From contig NZ_JABMCF010000040.1 of NCBI RefSeq assembly GCF_013359815.1, positions 597,576 to 661,575 of the forward strand: DNA of 64,000 bases. The letters run 5' to 3'. Numbering within the stretch: position 1 is the stretch's first letter; every line of letters starts with the position of its first letter. Positions 19,419-29,461 of this stretch are shown one piece after another. The position numbers and the translations under genes are program-made. This DNA is from Curtobacterium flaccumfaciens (GTDB taxonomy: Bacteria; Actinomycetota; Actinomycetes; Actinomycetales; Microbacteriaceae). The notes below the pieces were generated by a model. That model had not been told where the DNA came from. It did no database searches and was given only the letters and a program-made list of their open reading frames with translations.

Positions 19419-20236
19419 AGGTCGTACTCCTCGTCGAGCTTCGCCTGGCGCTTGGCCAGACGGCGGTCGTGGATCCACGCGATGAAGCAGGCCGCGATGT
19501 AGAGCACGGTCATCGGGATGGCCAGCAGGAACATCGAGATGACGTCGGCACTCGGGGTGACGATGGCGCAGAAGACCAGGATGCAGAGGATCGCGACGCG
19601 CCAGCTCTTGATGATCGCGGAGGCCGACAGCACCCCGACGAAGTTCAGCAGCACGATGAACACCGGCAGCACGAACGCGATGCCCACCGCGACGATGAGC
19701 TTGATGACGAAGTCGTAGTACGCCTTCGCATCGACGATCGAGGTGTCCTGGCTCGACACGAAGCTGCCGAGGATGCCGACCACGTGCGGCAGGATGTACC
19801 ACCCGAAGTAGCACCCGGCGAAGAACAGCGGGATCGCGGTGCCGAGGAAGCCCCAGACGTACTGCCGCTCACGCCGGACGAGCGCGGGCACGATGAACGC
19901 CCAGATCTGGTACAGCCAGACCGGGCTCGCGATGACGACGCCGATGGTGATCGCGATCTGCAGCTTCAGGTCGAACGCCCCGGTGATCATCGGGAAGTTC
20001 AGCTCGGCCGTGTGTCCACCGACCTTGGCGAGCTCGGTCACCGGTGCCCGGAGCGCGTCGAGCACCCACGGGGTGAGGAACCAGCCGCCGATCGCACCGA
20101 CGACGATCGCCACGACTGCGCGGAAGAGACGGTTGCGCAGCTCGATGAGGTGCTGCCCGAGCGACATGCGGCCTTCGGCGTCGGTCTTCTGGCGCCCCTG
20201 CCGCTTCGCTCGCCCGCGCGCGGTCGTCGAAGCCAT
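19415..20236 (-). CDS. tatC: Sec-independent (Tat) protein translocase subunit TatC
   Basis: A 273-residue polytopic protein of the twin-arginine translocase, which recognises RR signal peptides. Six hydrophobic helices can be followed, starting after the conserved MSLGQHLIELRNRLFRA segment at about residue 24. The conserved FxGxxFxxY-type stretch appears as FFAGCYFGWYILP. The N-terminus is a basic Lys/Arg-rich tail. The ATG at 20236 is the family start. In other actinobacteria tatA directly precedes tatC; here the upstream 566 bp hold no TatA-like frame but a tandem repeat array. Confidence 0.95.
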   Translation of the reverse strand: MASTTARGRAKRQGRQKTDAEGRMSLGQHLIELRNRLFRAVVAIVVGAIGGWFLTPWVLDALRAPVTELAKVGGHTAELNFPMITGAFDLKLQIAITIGVVIASPVWLYQIWAFIVPALVRRERQYVWGFLGTAIPLFFAGCYFGWYILPHVVGILGSFVSSQDTSIVDAKAYYDFVIKLIVAVGIAFVLPVFIVLLNFVGVLSASAIIKSWRVAILCILVFCAIVTPSADVISMFLLAIPMTVLYIAACFIAWIHDRRLAKRQAKLDEEYDL

Positions 20237-20340
20237 GTGCTCGATCTTACGGGGTCGGGACCGACAGTCCGCCGGGGGTTGGCGCGGCCGCGTGGCGGGT
20301 GGGCGGTGGGAGGCGGCGCGTGGCAGGCGGGCGGGCGGGC

Positions 20341-20765
20341 GGGATCGGGTGTACCTGGCGAGATCGGGCGTACGGGGTCGGAAGATCGCATCAGGTACGC
20401 CCGGAACGACCAGGTACCCGAGGTTCACCGTGCGAGATCGGGCGTACCTGGCGAGTGCGGGCATCCCTGGCGAGGTCGGGCATACCGGGTCGGAAGATCG
20501 CACCAGGTACGCCCGGAACGACCAGGTACCCGAGGTCCACCGGCGGGATCGGGCGTGCCGTGCGACATCGGGCTTACCTGGCGAGTTCGGGCATACCTGG
20601 CGGGAACGGGCATACCGCGTCGGAAGATCGCACCAGGTACGCCCGGAACGACCAGGTACCCGAGGTCCACCGTGCGAGGTCGGGCGTACCTGGCGGGAAC
20701 GGGCATACCTGGTCAGAGCAACACACCAGGTACGCCCGGAACGACCAGGTACCCGAAGCTCACCG
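20341..20765. repeat. Tandem 19-bp repeat array with interspersed 43-bp spacers
   Basis: The 566-bp gene-free gap 20237-20802 carries about eleven degenerate 19-bp units of the type ATCGGGCGTACCTGGCGAG. They come in runs of two to four units separated by four near-identical copies of a roughly 43-bp block containing CCAGGTACGCCCG and CCAGGTACCCGAGG. The block starts lie at about 20391, 20503, 20633 and 20726. The two elements are mutual inverted repeats (CCAGGTACGCCCG is the complement of CGGGCGTACCTGG), so the array can fold into many stem-loops. It lies where tatA would be expected. 20237-20340 holds nothing I can recognise. Confidence 0.85.
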
Positions 20766-20802
20766 GAACGTGCAGCGCTCGGACCGGCCGCAGCGGCAGA
20801 CG

Positions 20803-21774
20803 TCAGCCCGCGGCGAGGGCCGCGGCCGCGAAGTCGCGCACGGCGTCACGAGCGGCGGGCGGGTCGAGCACCACGGCACGACCGGGCAACCCCGCGACGA
20901 GCCGGACCACCCCGTCGAACCCGTGCGACGCCGCGAGCCGGATGCGGACACGGCCGTCGGAGTCGGGCGCGTCGGCCGTGTCGGACAGGAAGTCGGCGAC
21001 CAGGGGCAGCGACGTCGAGTCGAGTTCCACCGTGACGATGACGTCGTCGGCGGCCTGCTGGAACAGCGTGTCCGGGATGACGACCTGGTCGATGGTCTTC
21101 TCGGCCGCGCGGTCGTCGACCCGGGCCTCGGACATCCGGTCGAGCCGGAACGTCCGGAGCGCCTGCCGGTCGAGGTCCCACGCGCGCAGGTACCAGTCGG
21201 TGTCGATGGACTCGACCCGGAGCGGGTCGACCCGTCGGGTGCCACCCTGGGTGCGCGGTCCGGCGTACTCGAAGACCAGGCCGCGGCCGTCGGACATCGC
21301 CCGCCGGATGGTGGCGAGGGCGACGTCGTGCAGGTCCTGCCCGACGGCGACGGTCGACGCCGCTCCCCCGGCACCGCGGGAGAGCTTGGCCATGAGCGCG
21401 CGGATCGCGTCACGGTCGGCGGCCTCGGGCAGGGCGGAGAGGTACTGCAGACCAGCGATGAGCGCCGACGCCTCACGAGCCGACAGCCGCGGTGAGTCGT
21501 CGATCGCCACCAGGTTGGTCAGCACGATCATGTCGTTCTGGTCGAAGTCGTCCCACGCGATGTCGAACAGGTCGCCGTGCTGGTACTGCATCGTCTCGCC
21601 GGGCACCCCGGACACCGCGATGAGTTCGACGGCACGACGGATCCGGGCCTCGGGCACACCGAAGTGCCGAGCGGCCTCGGCCACCGAGACCCGCTCGCGG
21701 TCGATCAGGTACGGCACCAGGGCGAGCAGGAACGCGAGCTTGTCCTGCGCCTGCAGGGGTTGGGCGTCAGCCAC
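20803..21774 (-). CDS. pafC: WYL-domain transcriptional activator PafC
   Basis: A 323-residue DNA-binding protein with an N-terminal winged helix (residues about 10-60, VAEAARHFGVPEARIRRAVE), a middle WYL domain (DTDWYLRAWDLDRQALRTF) and a C-terminal WCX-like extension. PafC acts with PafB as the LexA-independent activator of the mycobacterial DNA-damage response. GTG at 21774 overlaps the pafB end by 8 bp. Although named for the proteasome accessory locus, no pupylation gene is present here. Neighbouring repair genes in the window (dinB, UvrA paralog) could be targets, but I see no confirmed binding motif. Confidence 0.92.
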   Translation of the reverse strand: MADAQPLQAQDKLAFLLALVPYLIDRERVSVAEAARHFGVPEARIRRAVELIAVSGVPGETMQYQHGDLFDIAWDDFDQNDMIVLTNLVAIDDSPRLSAREASALIAGLQYLSALPEAADRDAIRALMAKLSRGAGGAASTVAVGQDLHDVALATIRRAMSDGRGLVFEYAGPRTQGGTRRVDPLRVESIDTDWYLRAWDLDRQALRTFRLDRMSEARVDDRAAEKTIDQVVIPDTLFQQAADDVIVTVELDSTSLPLVADFLSDTADAPDSDGRVRIRLAASHGFDGVVRLVAGLPGRAVVLDPPAARDAVRDFAAAALAAG

Positions 21775-22819
21775 GAACGGGGTCCTCTCCGGGGGCTGCT
21801 GCAGGGTCGTCGTCGGTGTGGTCGCGCACGAGTGCACGGAGGCGCTCGTCGACCCGTGACCGCAGGTCATCGGGTTCGAGCACCCGGACCTCGGGCCCGA
21901 AGGCGGCGAGTTCCTCGGCGAGGATCTGCGGGTCGACGTGGTGCAGCACGAGCGCGCCGTCGGCGTCGGTCTCGGTGTCGCGGCGACGGGTGAGTCGGCG
22001 TTCGGCGTCGGAACCCGGCGTCACGGCGATGCGCGCAGTGCGCTCGGCCCAGATCCGCTCGAGCTCGGCGAGGGTGCGCTCCCCCGCGCCGACGGGAGCG
22101 GTGTGCTGCCCGACCTCGTACTGGGTGACCGGTCCGACGATGCGGGCCAGCAGGTAGTTCTTGTCCGAGTCCGTTGCGAACTCGTGGGCGGCGAGCATCC
22201 ACCGGCCGCCGTGCTGCACCAGGGCGAGCGGAGCCACTTCGCGACGACGGGCGTCGTGCTGACCGGGCGTGATGTAGTCGAAGCGCACGGCTGCACCGCG
22301 GTCGAGCGCGGAGCGGAGCGGCTCGAACGACGCATCACGGGCGCGGAGCCGCGGGGCGTACGCGTCAACTCCGAGCTGCAGGGCACCGTCGTCGTCCTCG
22401 GCGCCGGCCGAGCGGACCTTCAGCAGGCCACGGCGGGAGTCGGCGGACAGTGCGCCTTCACGCCAGGCCATCGCGGCCAGGGAGAGCAACGCGGACTCGT
22501 CCGGGGTGAATCGGACGTCGACGGGCAGGTCGTACTCACCCTTCGGGATCCGGTACCGGAGCGTCTGGTTGTTGCCCGCGGCACCCGGGGTCTCGATGGT
22601 CTCGAGGGGGATGCCGAGCTCGCGCACGTCGTCCTTATCGCGTTCGAACTGGCGCTCGAGCGAGGCGTTGTCGCCACCGGTCGAGAACCGCTGCCGGTAC
22701 CCCTGCACGTTGGCCAGGATCTCGGCCTTGGTCAGCCCGGACTCCGTCGAGAGCAGCGCGAGCACGAGGCTGAACAGCCGCTCCTCGGCGGGCACACGGG
22801 GCACACGGGTCGCTGGCAC
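21767..22819 (-). CDS. pafB: WYL-domain transcriptional activator PafB
   Basis: A 350-residue partner of PafC with the same order: N-terminal winged helix (ERLFSLVLALLSTESGLTKAE), a WYL domain in the middle (GGRWMLAAHEFATDSDKNYLLARI) and a C-terminal extension ending in a Pro/Asp-rich tail. The N-terminus is typical of PafB, and the start is GTG. In mycobacteria pafBC follows pafA; here the gene upstream is an FKBP lipoprotein, 71 bp away, and pafA is absent. Confidence 0.92.
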   Translation of the reverse strand: MPATRVPRVPAEERLFSLVLALLSTESGLTKAEILANVQGYRQRFSTGGDNASLERQFERDKDDVRELGIPLETIETPGAAGNNQTLRYRIPKGEYDLPVDVRFTPDESALLSLAAMAWREGALSADSRRGLLKVRSAGAEDDDGALQLGVDAYAPRLRARDASFEPLRSALDRGAAVRFDYITPGQHDARRREVAPLALVQHGGRWMLAAHEFATDSDKNYLLARIVGPVTQYEVGQHTAPVGAGERTLAELERIWAERTARIAVTPGSDAERRLTRRRDTETDADGALVLHHVDPQILAEELAAFGPEVRVLEPDDLRSRVDERLRALVRDHTDDDPAAAPGEDPVRG

Positions 22820-22890
22820 GAGCCGATCCTACGGCAGCGCGGGTGCACCGGAGTGCACCCGCGCCGCGGTCCGTGGACGGTCGGACCGGG

Positions 22891-23811
22891 TCAGTTCGAG
22901 ATCGCCCCGAGGACGTCGATCACGTACGCGTACGCGGTCCCCTGCTGGTTGACGATGGCCAGGACCTGGTCGCCGACGTGGTGCCCGACGATGGCGGTCC
23001 GGACACCCTCGTCGACCTGGCCCTTGGTGAGCGGGATGGCCTGCGCGCCGGAACCGTCGGTCCAGCTGGAGCCGGCGACGGACGGGTCGGCACCCCAGGT
23101 GACGGCGGTGTACTTGATGACCGCGGTGTCCTTCGCGGTGAGCTCGCGACCGTCGCCCTTGCGGAGCAGGTGCGTCTCGTTCGACTTCGGCGCGCTCCAC
23201 GACGGGATCGTGATGCCGGGGGCGCCGGAGGGTGCGAGCACCACGGCCGGCATCTTGTCGCCGGCGAGCTGCGGGGTGCCGGTGGCACGGGCGTCGAACG
23301 CGCGCTTGACGTCGATGACGGCGATGACGGCGTCCTCGGTCTTCTTCGACGACGAGCTGCCAGCGGTGCCGCCGGTGCTGCTCAGGGCGCTCTTCGGCAG
23401 GGCCACCGCCAGGCGGTCGCCGACCCGGGCGCACTGCAGCGAGGCGCCGAGGGCCCCGTAGTTGCTCGCACCGGCGGTGATCGGTGCCGTCTGGCCCGAG
23501 TAGCCGCTCGTCTGGGCGACCTGGCCGGTGGAGCCGTCGACCAGGGTGTACTCGACCAGGACGGGGGTGCCGTCGTCGATCGTGCGACCGGAACCCTGCT
23601 GCAGCACGGACACCTGGGTGCCCTTGGTGGTCAGGCCCTTCGGCACGTTGACCTTCGGCTCCGAGCCGAACTTGCCGGTGGCGGTCACCGCTTCGGACGC
23701 GGCGCCGGGGGCGGCACAGCTCGAGGGCGTGGTGCCGGCACCGTTCGAGGCGCAGGCGGTGAGGGACACCGCGAGACCGATGGTGACCAGGAGTGCGGGG
23801 ATGGTGCGCAC
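22891..23811 (-). CDS. FKBP-type peptidyl-prolyl isomerase lipoprotein
   Basis: A 306-residue exported lipoprotein. The signal peptide ends in the lipobox LTAC at about residues 18-21. Two FKBP-like domains follow (about 70-155 and 195-300), each with the fold's signature order of a strand, DGTPVLVEYTLVDG or KDTAVIKYTAV, and a G-x-VGD loop. The first domain looks degenerate. It is predicted to sit on the outer face of the membrane and assist folding. The GTG at 23811 has GAGGG upstream; an ATG at 23844 is less likely. It lies beside pafB, as in many Micrococcales. Confidence 0.88.
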   Translation of the reverse strand: MRTIPALLVTIGLAVSLTACASNGAGTTPSSCAAPGAASEAVTATGKFGSEPKVNVPKGLTTKGTQVSVLQQGSGRTIDDGTPVLVEYTLVDGSTGQVAQTSGYSGQTAPITAGASNYGALGASLQCARVGDRLAVALPKSALSSTGGTAGSSSSKKTEDAVIAVIDVKRAFDARATGTPQLAGDKMPAVVLAPSGAPGITIPSWSAPKSNETHLLRKGDGRELTAKDTAVIKYTAVTWGADPSVAGSSWTDGSGAQAIPLTKGQVDEGVRTAIVGHHVGDQVLAIVNQQGTAYAYVIDVLGAISN

Positions 23812-23853
23812 GGACCCTCTTTCCGTTCGATGCAGGACGGGCACGCCGTCAGC

Positions 23854-25736
<1,883 letters not shown>

Positions 25737-25883
25737 GGGCGACGAGTCTACCGGGGCCGTTCCGCTGGGCGCGGACGCGCGCGTGCGCCGACACCCCCTG
25801 GGCCTACAGTGGATGCCTGAATCGTGTCCGGCCGGGGGCATCGCTCCCGCCCCGCTCCGCTCCACCACCAGGAGGTCCGCTCC

Positions 25884-26807
25884 GTGCCACAGCACTCCCC
25901 CTTCAGCGACGGTCGCTTGCTCGTCGTCGCCTTCGAGGGCTGGAACGACGCCGGCGAGGCCGCGAGCGGTCTGGCGCGTCGCATCGTCGAGTCGCTCGGG
26001 CTCGACGAGCTGCGCGAACTCGACGGCGAGCGGTACGTCGACTACCAGTTCAACCGGCCCACCGTCGGCACCGACGACAACGGCGACCGCGGCGTGCAGT
26101 GGCCCCGGATCGTGCTGCACGGCCCCGGTGCCGAGGGGCGTCCGGTCATCGGTGCCACCGGCTCCCCCACCGACCGTGACGTCTTCGTGCTCGTCGGCCC
26201 GGAACCCTCGCGCACCTGGCGGGGCTTCTGCTCGGAGATCATCGACCTGGCGGACGTCTACTCGATCGACGCAGTCGTCTTCGTCGGCGCCATGCTCGCC
26301 GACGTCCCGCACACCCGGCCGATCTCGGTGTTCGTGTCGAGCGAGAACGCCGGTGTCCGCGCCGCCTTCGACGTCGACAAGTCCTCGTACGAGGGCCCGA
26401 CCGGCATCCTCGGGGTCCTCGCCGACGCGATGGACAAGGCCGGCCTGACCACGCTGTCCCTGTGGGCGTCGGTGCCGCACTACGTGCACAACTCGCCCTC
26501 GCCGAAGGCCACGCTCTCGCTGCTCGACAAGATCGAGGAGCTCACGGACGTCACGGTGCCCCGCGGCTCGCTGCTCGACGACGCCACCGAGTGGGAAGAG
26601 GGCATCGACGCCCTCGCCGCCGACGACGAGGACATGGCGTCCTACATCGGGCAGCTCGAGCAGGCGCGCGACACCGTCGACTCGCCCGAGGCCTCGGGCG
26701 ACGCCATCGCGCAGGAGTTCGAGCAGTACCTCCGTCGCCGTGAGCGCAAGGACGGCAAGGACGGCGGCACCGCCGGTGGCGAGGGGCCTTGGCGGCCCCA
26801 GCAGTAG
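25884..26807 (+). CDS. PAC2 family protein
   Basis: A 307-residue protein of the PAC2 (proteasome assembly chaperone-like) family, beginning VPQHSPFSDGRLLVVAFEGWNDAG with conserved segments FVGAMLADVPHTRP and WASVPHYVHNSPSP. Archaeal and eukaryotic relatives chaperone proteasome assembly; bacterial ones are uncharacterised. The GTG at 25884 has GGAGG eight bases upstream. The C-terminal tail is charged and Gly-rich. It is divergent from HAD-trmI. It is retained although no proteasome gene is visible, so its bacterial role may be independent of the proteasome. Confidence 0.88.
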   Translation: MPQHSPFSDGRLLVVAFEGWNDAGEAASGLARRIVESLGLDELRELDGERYVDYQFNRPTVGTDDNGDRGVQWPRIVLHGPGAEGRPVIGATGSPTDRDVFVLVGPEPSRTWRGFCSEIIDLADVYSIDAVVFVGAMLADVPHTRPISVFVSSENAGVRAAFDVDKSSYEGPTGILGVLADAMDKAGLTTLSLWASVPHYVHNSPSPKATLSLLDKIEELTDVTVPRGSLLDDATEWEEGIDALAADDEDMASYIGQLEQARDTVDSPEASGDAIAQEFEQYLRRRERKDGKDGGTAGGEGPWRPQQ

Positions 26808-26824
26808 CCGTCACCCGCTGACGG

Positions 26825-26862
26825 ACAGGAGGCACGGTGCCGGCTGGCACCGTGCCTCCTGT
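26825..26862 (+). terminator. GGAGGC-family hairpin terminator
   Basis: A perfect 17-bp stem (26825-26841 and 26846-26862), core GGAGGCACGGTGCC, with a GGCT loop, 18 bp after the PAC2 stop. Confidence 0.85.
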
Positions 26863-26892
26863 GCGTCGGGGGCGTGTGGCGAGTGGCGTGCG

Positions 26893-27326
26893 GCGAGTGG
26901 TCACGAACTGTCGGCTGCGGCCCGCCTCGGCGACGGTTCCTGACCCCTCGGTGGCACGCACGCGACACGTCGCGACCACACGGCGGACGGGAGGCACGGG
27001 TCGGCCCCGCCACGGGCCTCCCGTCCGGCGGCCGCGAACGGTCACGACACCCCGCTCACGTGCGGCGAGTGGTCACGAACTGTCGGCTGCGGCCCACCTC
27101 GGCGACAGTTCCTGACCCCTCGGCGGCGCACACGCGACGTGTCGCGACCACACGGCGGACGGGAGGCGCGTGTCGGCCCCGCCACGGGCCTCCCACCCGG
27201 CGGCCGCGAACGGTCACGACACCCCGCTCACGTCCTGCGAGTGGTCGCGAACTGTCGGCTGCGGCCCGCCCAGGCGACAGTTCCTGACCCCTCGGCGGCA
27301 CGCACGCGACGTGTCGCGCCCGCGCA
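26893..27326. repeat. 172-bp tandem repeat, two full copies and a partial third
   Basis: Units begin with GCGAGTGG at 26893, 27065 and 27237, exactly 172 bp apart. Each unit has an inverted pair, GGTCACGAACTGTCG against CGACAGTTCCTGACC, then a GGAGGC-type hairpin with arms CGGACGGGAGGC and GCCTCCCGTCCG in the first copy. The third copy stops at the mshC stop codon after about 90 bp. Copies differ by scattered substitutions. The 520-bp gap 26808-27327 contains no credible gene. Confidence 0.88.
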
Positions 27327-27327
27327 G

Positions 27328-28572
27328 TCAGGCCAGGCGGATGCCGAGCAGCGCGTCGATCAGGTCGATGAGCTCCGGCGTGCACGCCGTGCCACCGGCG
27401 ATCGCGGTGTCGACCGCGGCGACGGCACCGGGGGTGTCGAGGTCGTCGGAGACCCGCGCACGGATGCGTGCCGCGACGTCCGCCGCGTCGTCGGCGTGCC
27501 CGGCGGAGGCTCCCGAGGCCCAGGCGTCCCAGCCGGCGAGCCGCGTCTGGGCGCTCGTCAGCTCGGTGTCGAACCACTCCCAGTCGTCGGAGTACTTGTG
27601 CGACAGCAGTGCGAGCCGGATGGCACGGGGGTCGGCGCCGTCGTCGAGCAGCCCGCGCACGGTGACGAGGTTGCCGAGCGACTTCGAGATCTTGGTGCCC
27701 TGGTAGGCGATCATCCCGGTGTGCACGAACGCGTTCGCGAGCGGCTGGTGCGCGAGGGCAGCAGCGTGCCCGGCGCTCATCTCGTGGTGCGGGAAGACGA
27801 GGTCGCTCCCGCCGCCCTGCACGCTGATCGGCAGCCCGAGGCGGTCACCGGCGATGACGCTGCACTCGATGTGCCAGCCGGGGCGCCCGGGGCCGATCTC
27901 GGTGTCCCAGGCCGGCTCGCCGTCACGCGCGGCGCGCCACAGCAGCGGGTCGAGCGGGTCGCGCTTGCCCGGGCGATCCGGGTCGCCGCCGCGTTCGGCT
28001 GCGAGGGCCAGCATCGTCTCGCGGTCCAGGCCGCTCTCGTCGCCGAGGGTCCACGCGTCGGTAGGGCGGTTCACGTCGAAGTACAGGTCGTCGCCCTCGG
28101 CGCCGTCGGTCGGGACCTCGTACGCGTAGCCGGACTCCTGCAGGAACGAGACCGCCTCGGCGACGCGCTCGACCTCGTCGGTGACGGCCACGAAGTCGTC
28201 CGGCGGCAGGATCCGGAGCGACTCCATGTCGCGACGGAACAGGTCGACCTGGGAGGCAGCGAGTTCACGCCAGTCGACACCGTCGCGGGCGGCACGCTCG
28301 AGCAGCGGGTCGTCCACGTCGGTGACGTTCTGCGCGTACTCGACGTCGAGCCCGGCGTCACGCCAGGCGCGGCCCAGGGTGTCGAACGCCAGGTACGTCG
28401 CCGCGTGGCCGAGGTGCGTGGCGTCGTACGGCGTGATGCCACAGACGTACAGCGCGGCACGGTCCTCGTCGCGGGCGGGGTCCACCGGCTTGCCCGTTGC
28501 GGTGTCGTGGACGACCGGTCGGGGCGCGGCGCCGGGGACGTCGGGGACGGATGGGGCCTGCCAGGCCCTCAC
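27328..28572 (-). CDS. mshC: Cysteine:1D-myo-inosityl 2-amino-2-deoxyglucopyranoside ligase MshC
   Basis: A 414-residue cysteinyl-tRNA synthetase-like enzyme that ligates cysteine to GlcN-inositol in mycothiol synthesis. The HIGH-type motif HLGH lies at residues 53-56, the zinc-binding Cys44 is in YVCGITPYD, and the KMSKS-type loop is KISKS. There is no tRNA anticodon-binding domain, and the length fits MshC rather than CysS. It overlaps the uppP stop by 4 bp (ATGA), so they are co-expressed. It marks the organism as a mycothiol-producing actinobacterium. Confidence 0.95.
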   Translation of the reverse strand: MRAWQAPSVPDVPGAAPRPVVHDTATGKPVDPARDEDRAALYVCGITPYDATHLGHAATYLAFDTLGRAWRDAGLDVEYAQNVTDVDDPLLERAARDGVDWRELAASQVDLFRRDMESLRILPPDDFVAVTDEVERVAEAVSFLQESGYAYEVPTDGAEGDDLYFDVNRPTDAWTLGDESGLDRETMLALAAERGGDPDRPGKRDPLDPLLWRAARDGEPAWDTEIGPGRPGWHIECSVIAGDRLGLPISVQGGGSDLVFPHHEMSAGHAAALAHQPLANAFVHTGMIAYQGTKISKSLGNLVTVRGLLDDGADPRAIRLALLSHKYSDDWEWFDTELTSAQTRLAGWDAWASGASAGHADDAADVAARIRARVSDDLDTPGAVAAVDTAIAGGTACTPELIDLIDALLGIRLA

Positions 28573-29399
28573 GGCTGGATCACTCCGAGCGACAACAACA
28601 CGATGAGCACGATACCGAGTGCGATCCGGTAAACGACGAAGGGCATGAAGCTGCGCTTGCTGATGTAGTTCATGAACGCCGCGATCACGACGAACCCGAC
28701 CACGAACGCGACGACGGTGGCGATGAGCGTGTCGGCGAGTCCGAACGGCGAGCCGTAGTCGCCGAGGCTCGTCGCGGCCTCGTAGAACCCGGACAGGAAC
28801 ACCGCCGGGATCGCCAGCAGGAACGCGAACCGCGCGGCCGCCGGACGGGTGTACCCGAGGGCGAGCCCCATCGACACGGTCGCGCCGGAACGGGACACTC
28901 CGGGGACCAGGGCGAGCATCTGCGCCAGGCCGATGAGCAGACCACCGCGGAACGTCATCTGCTCGATCCGGCGCTCCTTGCGGCCCACCCGGTCGAGCAC
29001 CCCGAGCACGACACCGAACACGATGAGGACGATCGCGACGATCCAGAGGGACCGGAACGTGGTCTCGATCGAGTCCTTGAGCAGGAGCCCGGCGACCCCG
29101 ATCGGGATCGTGCCGAGGATCACCAGCCAGCCGAGCCGGACGTCGGGGTCGCCCCTCGGCACGTCACGCTTGACCACCGACCGGAACCACCGCCCGATGA
29201 TCCGGGTGATGTCCTTCCAGAAGTAGATGAGCACCGCGGTCTCGGTGCCGAGCTGCGTCACGGCGGTGAAGGCCGCGCCGGGGTCCTTCGCGTCGGGCAG
29301 GAAGAGCCCCACGATGCGCAGGTGCGCACTGGAGGACACGGGCAGGAACTCGGTGAGCCCCTGGACGAAGCCGAGGAAGATCGCCTCGAGGATGTGCAT
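28569..29399 (-). CDS. uppP: Undecaprenyl-diphosphatase UppP (BacA family)
   Basis: A 276-residue polytopic membrane phosphatase that recycles undecaprenyl pyrophosphate for peptidoglycan synthesis and confers bacitracin tolerance. The two family motifs are intact: the Glu-rich segment [15 protein letters not shown] near residue 14, and [10 protein letters not shown] near 163. About eight hydrophobic helices fit. The ATG at 29399 gives the family N-terminus [14 protein letters not shown]. The 62-bp gap upstream contains the single + strand GGGGGAG found right of dif. Confidence 0.95.
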   Translation of the reverse strand: MHILEAIFLGFVQGLTEFLPVSSSAHLRIVGLFLPDAKDPGAAFTAVTQLGTETAVLIYFWKDITRIIGRWFRSVVKRDVPRGDPDVRLGWLVILGTIPIGVAGLLLKDSIETTFRSLWIVAIVLIVFGVVLGVLDRVGRKERRIEQMTFRGGLLIGLAQMLALVPGVSRSGATVSMGLALGYTRPAAARFAFLLAIPAVFLSGFYEAATSLGDYGSPFGLADTLIATVVAFVVGFVVIAAFMNYISKRSFMPFVVYRIALGIVLIVLLSLGVIQP

Positions 29400-29461
29400 C
29401 GCACGGGCCTTTCGGGGGGAGGTCGGTCAGGGCACCGCCACGACGGCGACCATGAACAATA

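Noticed and set aside
17313..19502. A 729-codon plus-strand open frame antisense to helY
   Set aside because: helY carries all helicase motifs; the antisense frame is low-complexity Val/Asp/Gly/Arg.
20341..20765. CRISPR array
   Set aside because: Units are 19 bp, contiguous and degenerate, with repeated rather than unique intervening blocks, and no cas genes are present.
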